Below are positions 12,023-22,762 of a stretch of DNA of 64,000 nucleotides, one piece after another. Under the pieces are notes generated by a model. It was not told the origin of the DNA. It saw nothing but the letters and a program-made list of their open reading frames with translations, and made no database searches. The stretch is from Pollenia angustigena (Eukaryota; Arthropoda; Insecta; Diptera; Polleniidae), in NCBI GenBank assembly GCA_930367215.1, contig OV884060.1, forward strand, positions 100,774,151 through 100,838,150. The letters run 5' to 3'. How positions within the stretch are numbered: the stretch's first letter is position 1; each line of letters opens with the position of its first letter. The position numbers were made by a program, and so were the translations under genes.

Positions 12023-13543
12023 CTAAAAATAGTGTACAGCACTTTTCGTTTATAGTCCACTACTATAGTTGCACAACTTTTGTGGACTATAAGCGAATTT
12101 GGACTATAACCGATTTTTTTTATAAGCCATTTTATAGATAATAAGTGAAACCTTGTATAATCCACATTTTGGACTATATAAAAATGATTTTCTTCAATAA
12201 AACCACTCTTTTTAAACAAAAGAAAAGTATATTTAAAACATAATCAAATATTGATTTATTTTAAATAAATAGGTAAAACAAAAATCTTTTTTATTAATAA
12301 TTCAAATGCTTTAAAAGATTTCAGATAAAGATAAACAAATGAGTTTGAGATTCATTTTAATTCTTTGGATGGCGAAATCAAACACAACATTAATATCAAA
12401 TTCATAGGATTTTTACCTGTCTATATGAAAAAACTCTAATATTTTTATTAGCGTTTTTTTCTATGAAGTTTGACTGTTGCCAGTTGATTATAAACGTTTT
12501 AGAAAACAGAGTGGACTATAAGCGAACATTTTTGCATGAATAATTATATACGCATGCTAAGAAAATGTAGCTTTTAAACGAAAATGGACTACAAGCGAAA
12601 TGGACCTTAGAACAAATCATTTGTATGAAATTCGAAAAAACCTGCGTGTGAATAGGACAGTTTTGGCTTATATCCGTTTTTGGCCTTTAAGCGGAATGGA
12701 CTATAAGCGAAAAGTACTGTAATAACAATACTTACAAAAACAAAAAAATCATAATAAGATTTGATACAATAAAACTTTACATTTAAGTAGATAGATATGT
12801 ATGTATATATTTAAGTATATGTACACAAATATTTGGCACTTGGATTATTTTACTTTTTTATCAAAAAAAAAAAAAAAAATAAGTAACAAAAACACTTGAT
12901 AGGAGAATATTTAATATCAGGTTTTTTTTTTTGAAAACGTAAATCTATATTTATTAATCAATTCATCACTTAGATTCCAATCTTCCAAGTTATTTTGATA
13001 CAAATTTAAAGCGGATAACATGGACTGACAGGTATCTACTTTCAGTCTATTTGACAATTTATTTTTTAATAATGCTAACTAAGAAAAAATCCGCTCAGCG
13101 GATGCGCTACTATGTGGTAAAGTTAAAACATACGAAGCAACTTTATACAAGTGTGGATATAAATTGTCACCCAGTTTTTTAAATTGCCAATTTCGTACCA
13201 AAATGTTTTAGGCTAAGATATTTTAAAAACTGCTTTATAGCTTTTATCGTTTGATCTGTTTTCTAAAAGTTTAAACTCTTTAACAAAATCCTCTGGGTTA
13301 GTAATTATATCAATAAAAACGGAAACAATTTCAAAGTAATTTATGTCTTCAGCTTAATTAATAAATACTGGATCTAAAACCTTTAATGAACTCAGTCTCT
13401 TATCGATAATATTAAAAGGGGCAAAGGGGCACAAAAAACTACAAAATGATACAAAAGGGGATTTAAAACAAAGGGGCCAAAAAAGTGGCACGGCTGTCAA
13501 AAAGGGGCAAAAATGCGACTTTAGTCGCATAACGGTAACGCTG
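12023..13543 (-). pseudogene. hAT element remnant, minus copy, transposase C-terminus only
   Basis: Read on the minus strand it starts at the hAT terminus CAGCGTTACCGTT (13543 inward). GGGG-rich subterminal repeats follow, then degenerate coding sequence (~13420-12990) for the C-terminal dimerisation region of a hAT transposase, then a 3' region that carries the MITE at 12037-12719. Most of the transposase is missing, so it was non-autonomous, probably internally deleted before it spread. It is the mirror image of 16915-17739, to which it is closely similar over its whole length. Confidence 0.7.
12037..12719. mobile_element. Tc1/pogo-like MITE with TA duplication
   Basis: A 683-bp element flanked by TA (12035-12036 and 12720-12721). 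Both ends read inward CAG(C/T)ACTTTTCG(T/C)TTATAGTCCA. The internal motif GGACTATAAGCGAA is repeated many times, a pattern seen in subterminal regions of pogo/Tigger-type elements. No transposase. The opposite arm at 17700-17730 lacks it and has a single TA, giving an empty-site comparison. Confidence 0.8.
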
Positions 13544-13664
13544 CATACATCTTCGGTCTGAGACTAACGACAATGTAAGTGCGACCCATCCAAAGTCTGT
13601 ATTCAATTCCTACTTACATTTACACAGAGATGCCCTAGGCTAACAGATTGATCCGACACTGCAT

Positions 13665-13770
13665 CAGCGTTACCGTTCAAAATTTTCAAAAAGGGGATTT
13701 TCCAAAAAAAAAGTGTCACAAAAAGGGGAATTCTGAGAAAAAAGGGGCAACTTTAAAAACAGAAAAATTT
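13665..13770 (+). repeat. hAT terminal segment, CAGCGTTACCGTT family
   Basis: Starts CAGCGTTACCGTT and matches 350-475 nearly base for base. It runs into the block at 13763-13880 that is also found at 5235-5365. No partner end found. Confidence 0.55.
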
Positions 13771-13863
13771 TCAAAAAAAAACATGTATTTATTAAATTAT
13801 TTTCATCGAAAACTAATTATAACAAAAAACAAACTTCATATTTTTAAAAAAATATATTATATA

Positions 13864-13955
13864 CAGTGTTACCGTCGGATATTTTAAAAAAATACCAAAC
13901 AAAGGGGATATCTACAAAAAAAGTGCCACCAAAAAGGGGATTTTTAAAAAATAAG
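13864..13955 (+). repeat. Diverged hAT terminal segment
   Basis: CAGTGTTACCGTCGG followed by AAAGGGGATATC and AAAAAGGGGATTTT: a diverged version of the neighbouring hAT terminus, in the same orientation and about 200 bp away. Confidence 0.45.
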
Positions 13956-14394
13956 TACACCACGTTATGCATTTTTTACGTTTTTTTCTATTTATTATAA
14001 TATTAAATGGTATTAAAACCTAACAAAAAACATTGTATAGTAATTTTATACACTAAAAACAAATTGATCGTATTACAATAGACATACATACTTACTTACA
14101 AACGGCTCATTTGTTGTAAAAACTAAAATAAATATTTTGGAAATATTTCTCTCGAGAAGTAATTTTTATAAAATATTGACTTTAATGTTTTGGTAATTCA
14201 AAAACGTTAAGCTTGTTTTCTCCAAACATGTTTTCTGATTATGACATTGTTGCTGCAAATAGAAGATATTTTAATTATATACCTTTATTAATATATTTCT
14301 TGTACTTTTCCTTCTGAATACATTTTCTTTGATTTATTAAAGGCATTGTATTGCACAGGTATTTAAAAACTTTTTAGAAATTTATTTGCCCATT
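13956..14394. other. Unassigned AT-rich sequence
   Basis: No gene, repeat pair or regulatory element that I can support. Confidence 0.5.
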
Positions 14395-14946
14395 CCCCCA
14401 GATTCTCCCATCACGTCTAATTAGTCAGATACACCAATTACTGTAATTTCGGAAGATGATTTGTACCTCAATTAATAACAAAATCCATAGTTTTATAATT
14501 TTATTCTACAGTCAACCTAATTACAAAAGTTGTAGGTCCAGCCCCACGATGTCGACAAGAACATTTCTTTGGTATATTTGTATTGAAAACAAAAACTAAT
14601 TTTAGTTTTTTATAAATATGCGAAAGAAATGAATGCTAGAATGCTAATCCTATAACAAAAAAACGAAAATATCACTTTTTCAAATACTTTATATTTAATC
14701 AGTTCCGCAATTTAATACAAATAAATGCATACATGCTACTGAATTTAAGTGCGAGTGTTTAAATTTCTATACTAAAGCATATTTAGTTTTTATCCAATTT
14801 CGTCTATTGATGCTTAAAATTTTTGTAATCAGGTTTATAAACCAAAACTATAAAACTGGATTTAGTTATAAATTTTGGTACAAAACATCTTCCGAAATTA
14901 CAATAATTGGTGTATCTGATAAATGTGACGTGATGGGAGAAAACTG
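14395..14946. mobile_element. Inverted-repeat MITE, ~130-bp arms
   Basis: The block GATTCTCCCATCACGTC..CAGATACACCAATTA..GTAATTTCGGAAGATG at ~14400-14465 recurs reversed at ~14880-14945, and weaker similarity continues inward for another 60 bp. It is a foldback, non-coding. Exact termini and target duplication were not resolved. Confidence 0.55.
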
Positions 14947-15099
14947 CACTGATACTCGTCTTTAGCATTCTAAAAATATAAGAATCAGTTGGAATGGTTA
15001 AACAAACTTTTTCAATGTAGTCCTGTGTTATTTATTAATGGTCAGTTTCATACAAATTTTTTTACAATTGATTGTTCTTAAAACGACTATATACTATAC

Positions 15100-15953
15100 T
15101 TTCGAAAAATGTCTTCACTTGGAACCCAATCTTCAAGGCAAGTATCTAACAAATTTAAAGATAAAAGCTTACTTTATTTTTAATTAAAGCTAACTTAGTA
15201 AAAACACGCTCAGAAGACCTACTATGAAAGATCAATTTGTAAAAGTTTGAATATATATACAGGTATACTCGTCAAATCTATTTTTCAATGTTCCAATTTC
15301 ACGCCAAAAATCTTCACAGTATTCGAAATTTTAAATATGTGTTCATAATTCGTGTCACTTACTTTACTCTCTAGAAGTTTAAATTTACGTATAAATGTAT
15401 CTGGGTCAGTTATAATATCTTTAAACTCTGAAACTAATTCGAAGCATTTTATATCTTCATTAGACACTATAAATAATGGGTCTAAATACTTCAATATATT
15501 GAGCTTTTTGTTTTTTATATCAATTCTTAACACAATTTTTGGTAAAAACTTGGATTTTACTTTAAATGTTAATTACACAAATTTTAGAAAAGTTTTAGGT
15601 ACACAACAGTTCGGTTTCTGCTTCACGACCAATATATATATGCGAGTTATCTTTACCCCCTTGTTCATAATAAATAAAACAGGTTAATAGAAAGTTTATT
15701 CAACCGATTTTCAGCTAACCACGAAAAAAATTTCATATAAACTTGCTTACATATACATATATTAAAACAGTTTTACTTATATTAAAGCTGGGAGTTATAA
15801 TAAAACAGAAAGAAAAAAAAAATACCTTTTCCTAAAGTAAAAAGTATCAAAAAAGTGGCAAAAATCATAAAAAGTACCACATTTGGGTGCATTTTACAAA
15901 AGTGGCAAAATAGTATCCAAGCAGTCGAAAAAGTGGCACCAACGGTTACGCTG
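15100..15953 (-). pseudogene. hAT element remnant with transposase C-terminus
   Basis: On the minus strand it opens with the hAT terminus CAGCGTAACCGTT (15953 inward), then repeated AAAAAGTGGCA motifs. A coding remnant follows (15533-15285 open, continuing with frameshifts to ~15100), containing LKYLDPLFI and FKDIITDPDTF. The same protein stretch is seen in the copies at 13420-12990 and 17040-17450, so all three are one family lacking the catalytic N-terminal half. Confidence 0.6.
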
Positions 15954-16075
15954 CCGCTAAGAGATATTTGAAAATCGCTAGATTTCCCGCTTACCGCTAA
16001 AACGCATATTTTCCCGCGATTGACATTTCAAAAACGCTAGATTTAGCGGGAAAATCTATAAATTGGCAACAGTGG

Positions 16076-16759
16076 CCAGTGTTCCCAGTTTTGGGGATTT
16101 ATCCCCAACTTGGGGATTTTTTTTGTAATTGGGGATACAAATTTCGTGAAAATCCCCAGGGGATTTTTTGGGGAAAAGCACTTTTTTCGCTGGGGATTTT
16201 TGGGGATAATATATTATTATAAATTCCATTTTTGCAATGGCAAGACCGATTTGGTCAAGATTTAGGTACAAATTTTAGTATTTTTTGCGGTTTAAAACTT
16301 TTTCAAGAACTTGTTAAAATAGTTTTAAATATGCTTTTTGTACCAACTAGCTTGCTGTGACAAATTAATTCAATCATGTCAAATGCACTTTTTCAACAAA
16401 CAACATGTAAAAAAAAAATTGCACTGGCTGATGAATCAGAAGACTTTGATTTCCTAGTTTTTGAAATGATAAAGATTGACGCATAATTATTTTTTTTACG
16501 TTTTTGCGTTACCCTTGTTACATACTATACATAGATACGTAGAACTCAAAGGTTAAATAACATAAGTTTTAATATTACACAAATGGATTTATTTTAATAA
16601 ATCGGTGTATGCATATTTTTCCATTGACATAATATTGTGTATTTGATTTTTTAAAAAATTTCAGGATTTTGGGGATAAGAAAATAACTATTTTGGGGATT
16701 TTTGGGGATAAAAAATCGCAAATTGGGGATAAGGCTTAAAATAAAACTGGGAACCCTGG
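16076..16759. mobile_element. Putative TIR element with GGGGAT-rich termini
   Basis: The left end CCAGTGTTCCCAGTTTT and the right end (read inward CCAGGGTTCCCAGTTTT) are inverted. Both are followed by many copies of TTGGGGAT. The 684-bp body has no coding capacity. The flanking octamers do not match, so insertion is not proven; its CAG-type end suggests hAT. Confidence 0.55.
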
Positions 16760-16914
16760 CTGAAACCCATCCGATGGTTGATCTTATTCGGACCCATCTA
16801 ACACTTATACAATGTCTGCTACAAAGGACTGATTACATTGATACAAATCTTGGTGGACTCTGAATCACCACAATCATTGGACCCATCCAACCTTCGCTTG
16901 CAATGTATGCATTG

Positions 16915-17739
16915 CAGCGTTACCGTTATGTGACTAAAGCCGCATTTTTGCCCCTTTTTGACTGCCGAGCCACTCTTTTGGCCCCTTTGTTTTAAATCCC
17001 CTTTTGTATCATTTTGTGCCCCTTTTAATATTATCGATAAGAGACTGAGTTCATTAAAGGTTTTAGATCCAGTATTTATTAATTAAGCTGAAGACATAAA
17101 TTACTTTGAAATTGTTTCCGTTTTTATTGATATAATTACTAATCCAGAGGATTTTGTTAAGAGTTTAAACTTTTAGAAAACAGATCAAACGATAAAAGCT
17201 ATGAAGCAGTTTTTAAAATATCTAAGCCTGAAACATTTTTGTACGAAATTTGCAATTTAAAAAACTGGGTGACAATTTATATCCAAACATTTATACATTT
17301 GCTTCGTATGTTTTTACTTTACCACATATGGCATCCGCTGAGCGGATTTTTTCTAAGTTAGCAATATTAAAAAATATATTGTCAAATAGACTGAAAGTAG
17401 ATACCTGTCAGTCCATGTTATCTGCTTTAAATTTGTATCAAAATAAATAACTGGGAAGGTTGGATTCCAAGTGATGAATTGATTAAAAAATAAATATAGA
17501 TTTACGTTTTCAAAAAAACCTGATATTAACTATCCTCCTATCAAAACTTTTCCTCGAGGTTTTTTCGCAACTTAAATTTTTGAGTAAAAAAAGTAAAATA
17601 ATCCAAGTGCCAAATATTTATGTACGTATACTTACATATGTCTACCTATATAAATGTAAAGTTTTTTTGTCTCAAATCATATTATGAATTATTTTTTGTT
17701 TCTGTAAGTAGTGTCATTACACTTTGTTAAGCTCGTTCT
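16915..17739 (+). pseudogene. hAT element remnant, plus copy, transposase C-terminus
   Basis: Starts CAGCGTTACCGTT at 16915 with GCCCCTTTT subterminal repeats. The coding remnant at ~17040-17450 ends in a hAT dimerisation motif: ASAERIFSKLA..KNILSNRLKV, the conserved hAT C-terminal signature. One or more frameshifts break it upstream (~17175 and ~17250). It mirrors the minus-strand copy at 12023-13543. Confidence 0.72.
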
Positions 17740-18341
17740 CAGCGTTGCCAGAATGAAGATTTTATCTTATTTTTGAAGATTTTTTGATCAAAGTATGATT
17801 TAAAGATTTTTTTTTCACAAATTAAGATTGTTAACTTTAAGTTTGTTTGTACAAACTAAATGATTTTTTCACAGCTTCTTAAGCAGTCAATTTTTCAAAC
17901 AATAAGGTTTTGTATCAGCATGTTGTTTATTGGTATTTTTAAATGTATTTTTAGAAAAATTTTTATAAAAAATTTAACTAAAAACCAATTTAATTTTGTT
18001 TGAATCAATATACATATATTATTTCTAAAGCACTTTTTTTTGTCGGTTGCAAATATCACCCATACCACCGCATCAAATTTAATGAATGATATCTCATTTT
18101 AAAGCTTATTTCTAACACTAATGACGAAAAATAATTAGAAATTGAAAAATTAATATTTTCATTGATAAAAATTATATTTTAAAATGTATTGAAGTTACTA
18201 AAATTTCTATTAAGTATATTCATTTTATGTTACAAAAATGACAACTAACGGTGCGAAATATTCGCACGGGTCATCTAGTATTATTTATTTCAATTTAAAT
18301 AGTTTCCATAATAAGAAGTACATAAATTTGTAATAAATAAT
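17740..18341. mobile_element. hAT MITE, second copy, split by a Helitron and truncated
   Basis: Opens CAGCGTTGCCAG immediately after CTCGTTCT (the reverse complement of the AGAACGAG duplication at 11593). The body matches 11601-12014 reversed. It is interrupted by the Helitron at 18005-18279, and its far end is cut off where another hAT terminus begins at 18342. Confidence 0.7.
18005..18279 (+). mobile_element. Non-autonomous Helitron, copy c (short)
   Basis: Same family as copies a and b: the CTAAAGCACTTTTTTTTGTCGG block, then the GTGCGAA-ATA-TTCGCAC hairpin and CTAG at 18275-18278. The middle is deleted relative to copy a. The surrounding MITE, whose uninterrupted counterpart lies at 11601-12014, confirms the insertion. 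Confidence 0.75.
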
Positions 18342-18510
18342 CAGCGTTACCGTTGGTGCCACTAAAGTGACAATTTGCCACTTTTTCGACTGCTTGGATA
18401 CTATTTGGCCACTTTTACAAAATGCACCTAAATGTGGTACTTTTTGTGATTGTTGCCACTTTTTTGATACTTTTTACGTTAGGAAAAGAAACTTTTTTTC
18501 TTTCTGTTTT
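18342..18510 (+). repeat. hAT terminal segment, truncating the previous MITE
   Basis: CAGCGTTACCGTTGGTGCC followed by repeated GCCACTTTTT motifs; the mirror image of 15835-15953. No transposase and no partner end. Confidence 0.55.
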
Positions 18511-18529
18511 GATATATGTAGTTTGAAGT

Positions 18530-18780
18530 AGTTAGTCATGTGTACAGCCAACTACGGGGCGCACTGAATGCTCCGTACTCGGCATAGTCTCAACCGTAGA
18601 TGTAGATACTAACAACCTGTAACAGAAACCCGTTTATTATCTTCTCTGCCAGATCGAATCCTCAGTAACTTAACGCTGCCCCACGGAACGCTACCGTACG
18701 CTCCTACTGCCAACAACATCTAGCCGTTTCCTAACGTCATCAGCCGTGTAAAAAGAAAAAAAAAAAAAAAAAAAAAAAAT
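18530..18780 (+). repeat. A-tailed, GC-richer segment (SINE or LINE 3' fragment?)
   Basis: About 220 bp of unusually GC-rich sequence for this window ends in a run of about 25 A residues at 18755-18779. The tail implies retrotransposition of a polyadenylated transcript. I see no tRNA-like A and B boxes and no readable frame, so SINE, truncated LINE or processed transcript are all possible. Confidence 0.4.
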
Positions 18781-18901
18781 CCGTCAACGAGCGTGGTACA
18801 GGTCGTATAAGTTTCAGAACACTTTGGGTACGTACGTTAATGCATGAAAACTATTCATCAATGCTGCAGTGATGCAAAATATTGTTGCTGATGCGTAGTT
18901 A

Positions 18902-19361
18902 AGGCTAGATTACACGGTAATACATTGTATTACGACATAATGTATAATGAGAGAAATCATATCATGTAAAAGCAAAATGCATTGAGTAAGAGAGAATACG
19001 AATACAAAATCTGACAAGCGGTCGGTAAATGGTTTTTTTCTAAACCATTTTAGAAACTTATGTGTTTTCATCACACCAGAGGTGTATTTTAACGGAGTAT
19101 ATTGAAGGTGGTAGCATTTTTATACAATTACAAAAACAACTAAAATCAACTCAGGAAATTTTTATGTTGTTTTTGTAAAAATTTAAAACTGCAACCATCT
19201 GTTTTGTTGTTATTATTTTTGATTTTACTTATACCATCCGTGTAAACATGAATTATACTTACAGCAGATTTTTATTTTTTTTCTTTTAAACACGGAGAGA
19301 ATTTCATAATATTTTGATTCTACAAAGTCGTAATACATTGTATTACCGTGTAAACTGGCCT
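18902..19361. mobile_element. PIF/Harbinger-like MITE with TTA duplication
   Basis: The ends read inward AGGC(T/C)AG(A/T)TTACACGGTAA and then TACATTGTATTACGAC. TTA stands on both outer sides (18899-18901 and 19362-19364), the 3-bp TWA duplication of PIF/Harbinger. 460 bp, non-coding. A related terminus (CTAGATTACACTAT) occurs near 63324. Confidence 0.65.
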
Positions 19362-19549
19362 TTACCAGTTGCAATTGTGATGCCGATACTTTTTTACTGC
19401 ACAACAGCTGTGCAAAGTTTGAATTTCAAAAGTTTAATAAGCAAACATAAAATAATAATAAAAATGTTATCAACAATAACGATGTCAAATTTTATTAAAA
19501 ATGTTGAACAAACAACCGACAGTTTTCTTATAAATGACATGGCATGGCA

Positions 19550-19963
19550 CCATTGTCTTTTAAATCAGTTCGAATATTAAGAATACTGTCAAATTGCAAA
19601 TTAAATACTTTTAAGTTGAAAAAAAATTTTTTTTTGTAGTATTTTTGTTTGTTTTTGGTTTTTGTTACTAGAACACATGTTTATATAAGCGATTTTTATT
19701 TACATTGCTCTTAATGTTTATGTTTATAATAAGTTTAAGTTTGTTAAATATTCAATTAGAAAAATACTTAAATTACGGGTACATTTTTAACAAAAGTAAG
19801 GAAAACATATATAAATTACACCTTACTAAAATAATTTTACTAAAATAACCGGTTTATTCGATATTCGAAAAATGGAAATTTTAAAATATTCGATTTGGGC
19901 AAAACTAAAATAACCGGTTAAAACCGGTCGAATACTATTCGATCGATCACCCTAGCCTTTTGG
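19550..19963. repeat. hAT end segment, duplicated at 22033-22409
   Basis: The sequence from CCATTGTCTTTTAAATCAG to the terminus CGATCGATCACCCTAG at 19963 recurs, with small deletions, at 22033-22409. It contains the motifs ATAACCGGTTTATTCG and ATATTCGA. It appears to be one end of the same hAT family as 20883-22409. Its other end was not found. Confidence 0.5.
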
Positions 19964-20163
19964 GAAATTATACAAAAATTACAAGACAATTACAGATTTT
20001 CTATGGTAATGGACGAGTGGACAAGTATTAAAAAAAACGGTATTTAAATATTTGTATTTTTGAAAAAAAAAAAAATACTTTTTGTAATTTGGGTATGGTT
20101 AATATAGCAGGCAAATGCTGAGCAGCAGAAATTCGAAGTTTAATGGAAGAACGTTTAAAGACT

Positions 20164-20400
20164 ATGTGACAGCGCATAGAGAAAGGGACCAGTAAGGTAA
20201 AGGGAACAGTAAAAACCAACTACACAAAACAAGAGGTAGGGACGACCTACGGGCATTTTCAAGGTTGACCAACAAGGTTGAGATGTGTCGCTTTCAAATG
20301 TGACCAATACCAACACGCTCAGTGATGGTACACCAAAGATACACGTATTTAAATCTTTAAAAACCCTTAGGTCCGTTTCTATTTTTCGCGTCGCATATGG
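20164..20400. mobile_element. MITE with TGTGACAGCGCATAG-type ends, copy 1
   Basis: It interrupts the hAT coding sequence between RLKT and GEYLKKH. The ends read inward GTGACAGCGCATAGAGAAAG and, from the right, TGCGACGCGAAAAATAGAAA. A second copy lies in opposite orientation at 41257-41488. Non-coding; target duplication short or unclear (TATG-like). Confidence 0.6.
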
Positions 20401-20882
20401 TGAATATTTAAAAAAGCATATTGTTTCAACGACTACTGACGGGCCAAACATGACGAAGAAATTTGTGCGTGACAGTCCAGTTGAAGGAATTTTTTTTGTC
20501 TAAGTCATGCAGTTCATCTAGCAGTTATATAAGTTTTTTTTACAAAAATGCAAAATCTATTCTATATGAAGTTATTTCGGAAACAGATGGATATGATTTC
20601 GAAGATGACAGTGATGTAATGTTTGAGATAATTAAAAGTCATAAAACCGCTTTAGATCAGTCACGAACAGTCATTAAATTATTTTAAAGAAATCCTACAA
20701 AGAATGCCTTTTTATTTTATTTTGTAAAAATTTATATTAGCAGAGCATAAAAAAGAAATTTCGCTTCAAATTGACATCGTTACTTGGTTCCAATGATAGA
20801 AAAATTTTTAAAACTTAAAAAATCAATACAAATGTGTTTAATGGATTTAAAAAATTTTGAACTGTGGAATGAAGACAATATA

Positions 20883-22409
20883 ATAGGGTGATCGATTATT
20901 CGACTTTTTTCAATAACCGGTTTTCGAATATTCCGAATAGTTGCTATTTTAAAAAAACCGGTTTTCGGTTAAGCATTTTAAAAAATAACCGGTTTTAATT
21001 CGTATACATAAAAATACAAAAATCAAATTAGTTTTTGTAATAAAAAGTTAATTAGAATAAAAACAAAACAATTCACGAAGGTAAGGAACCAACAAAATAC
21101 ATATTTATGACTTAAGATATGTTCAGACCAAACAAATATTTGACGATAGAATCCAAAAAAGCGTGACCAGTAAATTGATCAAACTTTAGCTTTATTTTTT
21201 ATAATTTCTATTTATTTACTAAACATTATTCCTATGATCATAATTGTATAATGTAAATTAGAAACTGTTAAATGATATTTGATGTAGCCAAACGTTTTGC
21301 AAAAGCAAGGACGTCAAATATTTAATAGGTGCGAACATAGCTGTAGAAGTTTTGAAAAAAAATTATAGGAATTTAATAAATTTATTATATAATATCTAAA
21401 TTCCCCATTTATTCTAAATGAGTTTTCATTTGTTGGTGGTTAACCATGTCTATATGAATCAGCAGACTTCAAACATATTTTTGAACAGCTTCAAACAAAA
21501 CTTCTTATCCAGGATTAGCAGCCGTACCTAAACAAGAGCGGAAGGCGGAACGTTTTATTCCGCTTAGCTTTTAAGCTGATATGCCATACCTAAACAAGAG
21601 CATCAGCGTTGTGCCACAAACAGAAGTGTTAACTTACTTGTTTAATAAAACCCACATAACAGAAATAAAAAGAAAGGAAAAAACCGCTAGATTGTCGAAA
21701 AAATAGCTAAATTGACATTATTTAGCGGCCAACTTCACAGTTAATCGCGCTATCAAAATCGGATTTTCCAATTAAAAAGCGTTGATGCCGCACTATTTGA
21801 TGCTTCATACAAATTGTATGGGCATGAGAATTTTTGACAGCTAGAAGACGCTTTCCGCTCTTGTTTAAGTATGGCTGTAAGAGTTTTCATTCATTATTGG
21901 CAGCATATTTTAGTAAAGAATTATTTGCAGTCTCTTAAAAACTACTTAGACCAGAGTCAAGTTTTACTAAGCGTGTTAATTAATAAGTCGTGAGTTGAAG
22001 AACCTTTGCAACTTATCATTTTATGTCCCCTTAAGCACCATTGTCTTTTAAATCAGTTCGAATATTAAGAATACTGTCAAATTGCTTATTACTTTTAAGC
22101 TGAACATATTTTTATAGTATTTTGAATTGCTTTTGTTTTTTTTAACAAGAACACACGCTTACATAAGCGATTTTAATTTATATTGCTTATAATGTTTTTT
22201 TTTTACTTTTGTTGCATTTTGTATTGACATGACATTCTTTACAAAAAAATTTAAGTTTGCCAAATATTCAAGTAAGGAAAACAAACGTATATAAATTACA
22301 CATTACTAAGATAACCGGTTTATTCGATATTCGAAAAATGGACATTTTAAAATATTCGACTTGGGCAAAACTAAAATAACCGGTCGAATACTATTCGATC
22401 GATCTAACT
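20883..22409. mobile_element. hAT element with ACAATATA duplication (non-autonomous)
   Basis: A 1.53-kb element flanked by ACAATATA at 20875-20882 and 22410-22417, the 8-bp length expected of hAT. The left end is ATAGGGTGATCGATTATTCG; the right end is a decayed version of the same repeat. Subterminal regions hold many AACCGGTT motifs. It carries no usable transposase and has taken in a smaller MITE at 21519-21877. Confidence 0.7.
21519..21877. mobile_element. Small TIR element, CAGCC(G/A)TAC ends
   Basis: The left end CAGCCGTACCTAAACAAGAG and the right end (inward CAGCCATACTTAAACAAGAG) are inverted. 359 bp, non-coding, with a third internal copy of ACCTAAACAAGAG at ~21588. No clean target duplication. 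Confidence 0.55.
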
Positions 22410-22762
22410 ACAATATAATCATTTTAAATAACATGTTAAACGTATTGAATCCTATTCAATTGGCAGTCAAAGCACTTTGTCGCAAATATATCAATTTAGT
22501 GACTGCTAATATATGTATATATTGTAAATAAATTATGTGAACAAATAGAAGTAAATTCAAATCCAAGAAGAGAAGTAAAAATGTATACACTTTTAAATTT
22601 CTTAAAAGACCCAGATTTGTTTTATAAAAACAAAAAGAAGCTCTTGCTCAAAAAATTAACTGATTTCATACATATGCAGAGCAGCTGCATAAAAGACTTT
22701 TTTCGGAAAATTCAGTTTATACTAATTAGTAAATTTCTTAAATTCTTCTTTATACTCTTCAC

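Larger units (their letters stand above)
19964..22762 (+). pseudogene. hAT transposase pseudogene, interrupted twice
   Basis: Coding remnants on the plus strand read in order. Near 19975-20040 the motif MVMDEWTS carries the first catalytic Asp region. Then 20110-20160 and 20400-20470 give RSLMEERLKT and STTTDGPNMTKKF, around the second. 20560-20880 is acidic, and 22410-22500 gives NPIQLAVKALCRKYINL. Two insertions account for the gaps: a MITE at 20164-20400 and a hAT element at 20883-22409 with an 8-bp duplication. Removing them restores collinearity, but several frameshifts remain. Its own terminal repeats were not identified. Confidence 0.65.

Noticed and set aside
16076..16759. TTGGGGAT repeats considered as telomere-like or G-quadruplex array
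   Set aside because: They lie symmetrically near both ends of an inverted-repeat element, better explained as subterminal motifs.
19314..19580. 88-codon plus frame
   Set aside because: Starts inside a MITE terminus and runs across its border; only its end could belong to a hAT remnant.
20155..20451. 98-codon minus frame (and its relative at 41342-41566)
   Set aside because: Crosses both copies of a non-coding MITE; conservation is of the repeat, not of a protein.
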